Shown here: piece by piece, positions 21,283-23,758 of the stretch
Position numbering within the stretch: the first letter of the stretch is position 1
How the letters are laid out: each line of letters opens with the position of its first letter
Origin: Deltaproteobacteria bacterium
Lineage (GTDB): Bacteria > Desulfobacterota > UBA8473
Length of the DNA stretch: 23,758 nucleotides
Assembly: GCA_030623035.1 (NCBI GenBank)
Contig: JAUXFK010000008.1
Location: forward strand, 1-23,758
Direction: 5' to 3'
Notes under the pieces: model-generated
Told to the model about the DNA's origin: nothing
What the model saw: only the letters and a program-made list of their open reading frames with translations
Databases searched by the model: none
Translations under genes and position numbers: made by a program

Positions 21283-22116
21283 ATGATAATTTCCATTTCT
21301 AGTGGGAAAGGTGGAACCGGGAAAACTGTTATAGCAACAAGTATGGCTATTTCCTTAAGAGATGTTCAGTACATGGATTGCGATGTAGAAGAACCCAATG
21401 GACATCTTTTCTTAAAGCCTAAAATAGATGAGAGGATCTCTGTAGGTATTCCGACACCAAAGGTGGACCTATCAAGATGTACATACTGTGGTGAGTGTGC
21501 CCGGGTGTGTGAATTCAATGCCATTGTAGTAATTGGAAAGAAGGTTCTCGTCTTCCCTGAACTGTGTCATGGTTGTGGAGGCTGTTCATATATATGTAAT
21601 GAGAATGCCATTGAAGAGATAGAGAGGGAGATCGGGGTAATTGAGAGGGGAAGGGCCGGAGATATAGAGTTTGTCCATGGCCTCTTAAATGTGGGAGAGC
21701 CGATGGCACCGCCACTGATTCGTAAAGAAAAGAGTCTGATAGATATAAAGAAGACCGTTCTCATCGATACTTCACCTGGTACGTCATGTCCTGTGGTTGA
21801 GTCGGTTAGGGGTAGCGATTTTTGTATTTTGGTTACTGAACCCACCCCATTCGGATTGAATGACTTGAAATTAGCTGTTGAAATGGTACGCAAACTTTCT
21901 ATCCCCTTAGGTGTCTTGATTAACTGTTCAGACATAGGTGATCAAAAGGTTTTGCACTATTGTGAGACGGAAAAAATTCCTGTCTTAATGGAAATTCCCT
22001 TTAACAGAAGGATAGCAGAGGCATATTCTAGAGGTATACCAATGATAGAGGAGATTCCTGAATACAGGGCTAAGTTTCAAGATCTCTACTGTGAGTTGGA
22101 TCATAAATATGTCTAA
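21283..22116 (+). CDS. MinD-superfamily P-loop ATPase with inserted ferredoxin domain
   Basis: The 277-aa protein has a deviant Walker A at the N-terminus (SGKGGTGKT, residues 7-15) and the MDCDVEEPNGHLFL switch region. An inserted two-cluster ferredoxin follows with C66-C69-C72-C76 and C95-C98-C101-C105. The ATPase fold then resumes with LIDTSPGTSCPVVESV and a late LINCSDIGDQ. This architecture is that of the ORP-locus ATPases of Desulfovibrio (DVU2103/2104, from memory) and of many anaerobe genes beside NifX-type proteins. These genes usually come as a tandem pair, but only one is present here. TAGAGG lies nine bases before the ATG. It is placed behind its own possible promoter but belongs functionally with the preceding cluster. 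Confidence 0.92.
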   Translation: MIISISSGKGGTGKTVIATSMAISLRDVQYMDCDVEEPNGHLFLKPKIDERISVGIPTPKVDLSRCTYCGECARVCEFNAIVVIGKKVLVFPELCHGCGGCSYICNENAIEEIEREIGVIERGRAGDIEFVHGLLNVGEPMAPPLIRKEKSLIDIKKTVLIDTSPGTSCPVVESVRGSDFCILVTEPTPFGLNDLKLAVEMVRKLSIPLGVLINCSDIGDQKVLHYCETEKIPVLMEIPFNRRIAEAYSRGIPMIEEIPEYRAKFQDLYCELDHKYV

Positions 22117-22186
22117 GAACTATTGTTGTCTGTTGTCCTTTCTCTTGCATGTGTTCGGCAATCATTATAAGCCATCAGAGATTTGA

Positions 22187-22202
22187 GAAAAAGCTGTTTT
22201 TC
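22187..22202. terminator. Weak A/T hairpin after the ATPase gene
   Basis: GAAAAA-gctg-TTTTTC forms a six-pair stem with A- and T-runs that could terminate transcription from either side. It lies 70 bases beyond the stop codon. The stem is too A+T-rich for a confident call. Confidence 0.25.
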
Positions 22203-22230
22203 ACTTTTGCCGGATACTTTTCCAAATCAG

Positions 22231-22239
22231 TGTTATAGT
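22231..22239 (+). promoter_or_regulatory. Possible extended -10 promoter of the glycyl radical enzyme gene
   Basis: TGTTATAGT fits the extended -10 pattern TGnTATAAT with one mismatch. No good -35 is seen at the usual distance. The leader to the start codon would be about 120 bases. No -24/-12 sigma54 motif is visible in this gap. Confidence 0.3.
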
Positions 22240-22364
22240 CTCATTCAATAGAAGGGAATAAGGGAAGTGTAAAAGGAGTTTGTCTTTTTTTATTAACAAG
22301 ACAGGATTTTCTGTAGGCCTTATTTTTACAATTACTTTTCTATAAAAGAAAGGAGAGTATTAAA

Positions 22365-23758
22365 ATGGCACAGGCTGAAATAAAGAAGAGTGAAAAGGAA
22401 CTATTGGATACTCGTCAATACTGGTGGTGGGCAGAGAAGAAGAGATCGCCCAGGCTCAACTATTTGAGGAAAGCAATATGGTCCAAGGCAACCAAGGGAT
22501 CGAGCTACTTACCTGGAGTTCAGGTGGATCTGGAGAATTTTCGGTGGCATACCAGGATATTCAAGGAGGCACCTCCGTCAGAGCCGTTTATTATCACAAG
22601 AGCGAGGGCACTTGCTGCCCTTCTTGATAATATGCCGGTATTTATCACAGACCAATCCAGGATACAGGGGTATCCGGGTTCTGCCCCCCATCTTATCACG
22701 TGGATTCCTACAGCCTCTTTTATGATAAACGAGGATATAATAAACGACCGCACGGGTATTATCCCTGAAGAGGAGTTGGAAGAGGCAAAGGAGATGGTTG
22801 AATTCTGGAAGGGGAGAACCTATCATGATGTGTGCCATCAGTATCATAGTCGTAAGGAGAAAGTGATACAGCTTATGGCAGATTATGTTGCACCAGGTAG
22901 AGAGGTAGCCGGTTTTGATTATGTTGTTCCTCAGTGTGACTGGATGTACCAGGGTTTTGACTCAGTTATCAAGACAATAGACGAGAGAATTGCAGGAGCT
23001 GAGAAGAAAATGCGAGAGGCCCCCATGGCCGAGGAACAGGTCTCTTACATGGAAAAGATAGATACATGGAAGGCTATGAAGATATGTCTTGAGGCAACGA
23101 TCCGGTATGCAAGGCGGATAAGCCGGCTGGCGAAGATAATCGCAGAGAATTTCGAGACCGACCCGACAAGGAGACAGGAGCTTTTACGGATCAGTGAGAC
23201 CTGCGATAAGGTGCCTGCGAAACCGCCGGAGCATCTCTGGGAAGCTATGCAGTTCGATCATATTGTTCAGGTAGCATACAGGCTTGAATGGCATAATGCT
23301 GCATGGCCATGGCGTCAGGACTACTGGCATTGGCCTTTCTATAAAAAGGATGTATTGGAAGATAAGAACCTCACAAGGGATGAGGTGATTGAGTATTGTG
23401 CAGAGTGGATGATGGCGGCGTATTCAATCGGGAAGACATGGGTCAGGCTGGGAAGGGAAGGTCTGCAGGGCAGCCCTGGTCCCTATGTATGGACTCTCGG
23501 TGGGTTGGATGAGGATGGCAATGATGCCTGCAATGACCTCACGGATTGCTACCTGGAATCAGCCCTCATAAGCAGGGTGAGTGATCCCACCTTTGGCTTT
23601 CGTTATGGCTCTAAAACACGAACAGAGACCCTGCGGCGAGTCTTCGAGTGTATCCGCCATGGCCTGGGTTATCCTTCCATAAGAAATGATGATGTTCTTA
23701 TTCCCAATCTAATGCACTGGTTCGGCCATCCTTTGAAGGAGGCGAGGCGCTGGGTACA
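22365..23758 (+). CDS. Glycyl radical enzyme, BssA/AssA-like clade (3' end outside window)
   Basis: An open frame runs from the ATG after AAAGGAGAG to the window end, giving 464 codons of a pyruvate formate-lyase-superfamily enzyme of probably 800-870 aa. Segments such as YMEKIDTWKAMKICLEA, IIAENFETDPTRRQELL, DGNDACNDLTD and RVFECIRHGLGYPSIRNDD correspond closely, from memory, to benzylsuccinate synthase alpha subunits. The fragment stops at EARRWV; in BssA the equivalent EA..WV is followed about four residues later by the catalytic Cys, so neither that Cys nor the C-terminal radical Gly can be checked. Relatives add fumarate to toluene, alkanes or methylnaphthalene, or decarboxylate phenylacetate. 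No activase or small subunit lies upstream, unlike the bssDCAB order. Substrate unknown. Confidence 0.85.
   Translation, partial: MAQAEIKKSEKELLDTRQYWWWAEKKRSPRLNYLRKAIWSKATKGSSYLPGVQVDLENFRWHTRIFKEAPPSEPFIITRARALAALLDNMPVFITDQSRIQGYPGSAPHLITWIPTASFMINEDIINDRTGIIPEEELEEAKEMVEFWKGRTYHDVCHQYHSRKEKVIQLMADYVAPGREVAGFDYVVPQCDWMYQGFDSVIKTIDERIAGAEKKMREAPMAEEQVSYMEKIDTWKAMKICLEATIRYARRISRLAKIIAENFETDPTRRQELLRISETCDKVPAKPPEHLWEAMQFDHIVQVAYRLEWHNAAWPWRQDYWHWPFYKKDVLEDKNLTRDEVIEYCAEWMMAAYSIGKTWVRLGREGLQGSPGPYVWTLGGLDEDGNDACNDLTDCYLESALISRVSDPTFGFRYGSKTRTETLRRVFECIRHGLGYPSIRNDDVLIPNLMHWFGHPLKEARRWV

Noticed and set aside
22117..22364. A sigma54 promoter for the glycyl radical enzyme gene
   Set aside because: No GG-N10-GC pair with the flanking consensus is present, so there is no reason to assign it to the upstream regulator.
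22424..22627. Short + strand frame inside the glycyl radical enzyme region
   Set aside because: It is an out-of-frame shadow; the continuous frame starting at 22365 encodes the recognisable enzyme through the window end.

Overview
The window reads as a chromosomal segment of an anaerobic, dissimilatory sulfate-reducing bacterium, most likely a Desulfobacterota (former Deltaproteobacteria) lineage. The case rests on gene content: dsrMKJOP, aprBA, qmoABC and sat all lie on the + strand within about 15 kb. A Nitrospirota sulfate reducer cannot be excluded from the sequence alone. All 24 genes called here are on the + strand. I see no rRNA, tRNA, CRISPR array, transposase or integrase.

Region 1 (1-15830) is an energy-metabolism block. 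A palindromic intergenic repeat (1-77) is followed by an RsbRD-N-type protein (191-742). Next come the tightly packed dsrMKJOP genes (761-5713), a small ferredoxin with an Asp in place of one cluster ligand (5833-6024), aprBA (6373-8718) with a hairpin terminator, a YkgJ-type cysteine-cluster protein (8779-9603), qmoABC (9705-14455), and sat (14574-15764), which ends at a strong intrinsic terminator. In known sulfate reducers Sat makes APS and AprBA reduces it to sulfite with electrons from the menaquinone pool through QmoABC. DsrMKJOP links the periplasm and quinone pool to the DsrC trisulfide formed during sulfite reduction. dsrAB and dsrC are not in the window.

Region 2 (15831-22116) is a separate, sigma54-controlled accessory locus. 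A PAS-AAA+-Fis enhancer-binding protein (16267-17604) is followed by three adjacent TTGCAT/ATGCAA-type dyads (17645-17690) and an excellent -24/-12 promoter (17788-17802). That promoter drives a run of NifX-fold protein, Mrp/NBP35 ATPase, second NifX-fold protein, two halves of a DUF5320-like Gly-rich protein, a NifX-coiled-coil fusion, and a Gly-rich protein with a six-Cys ribbon. A structured terminator-like element follows, then a MinD-type ATPase with an inserted 2x[4Fe-4S] ferredoxin. The inventory resembles the orange-protein (ORP) locus of Desulfovibrio but is arranged differently. Two junctions in it (Mrp/NifX, and the DUF5320 halves) are in the same reading frame and separated essentially by a stop codon. 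The locus probably assembles or carries metal clusters; its real function is unknown, and it is the best candidate here for an incompletely described system.

Region 3 (22117-23758) holds a promoter-like region and the first 464 codons of a glycyl radical enzyme of the benzylsuccinate/alkylsuccinate synthase-like clade. It is cut by the window end just before the expected catalytic cysteine. This suggests the organism can activate hydrocarbons or aromatic compounds anaerobically, but the substrate cannot be read from this fragment.
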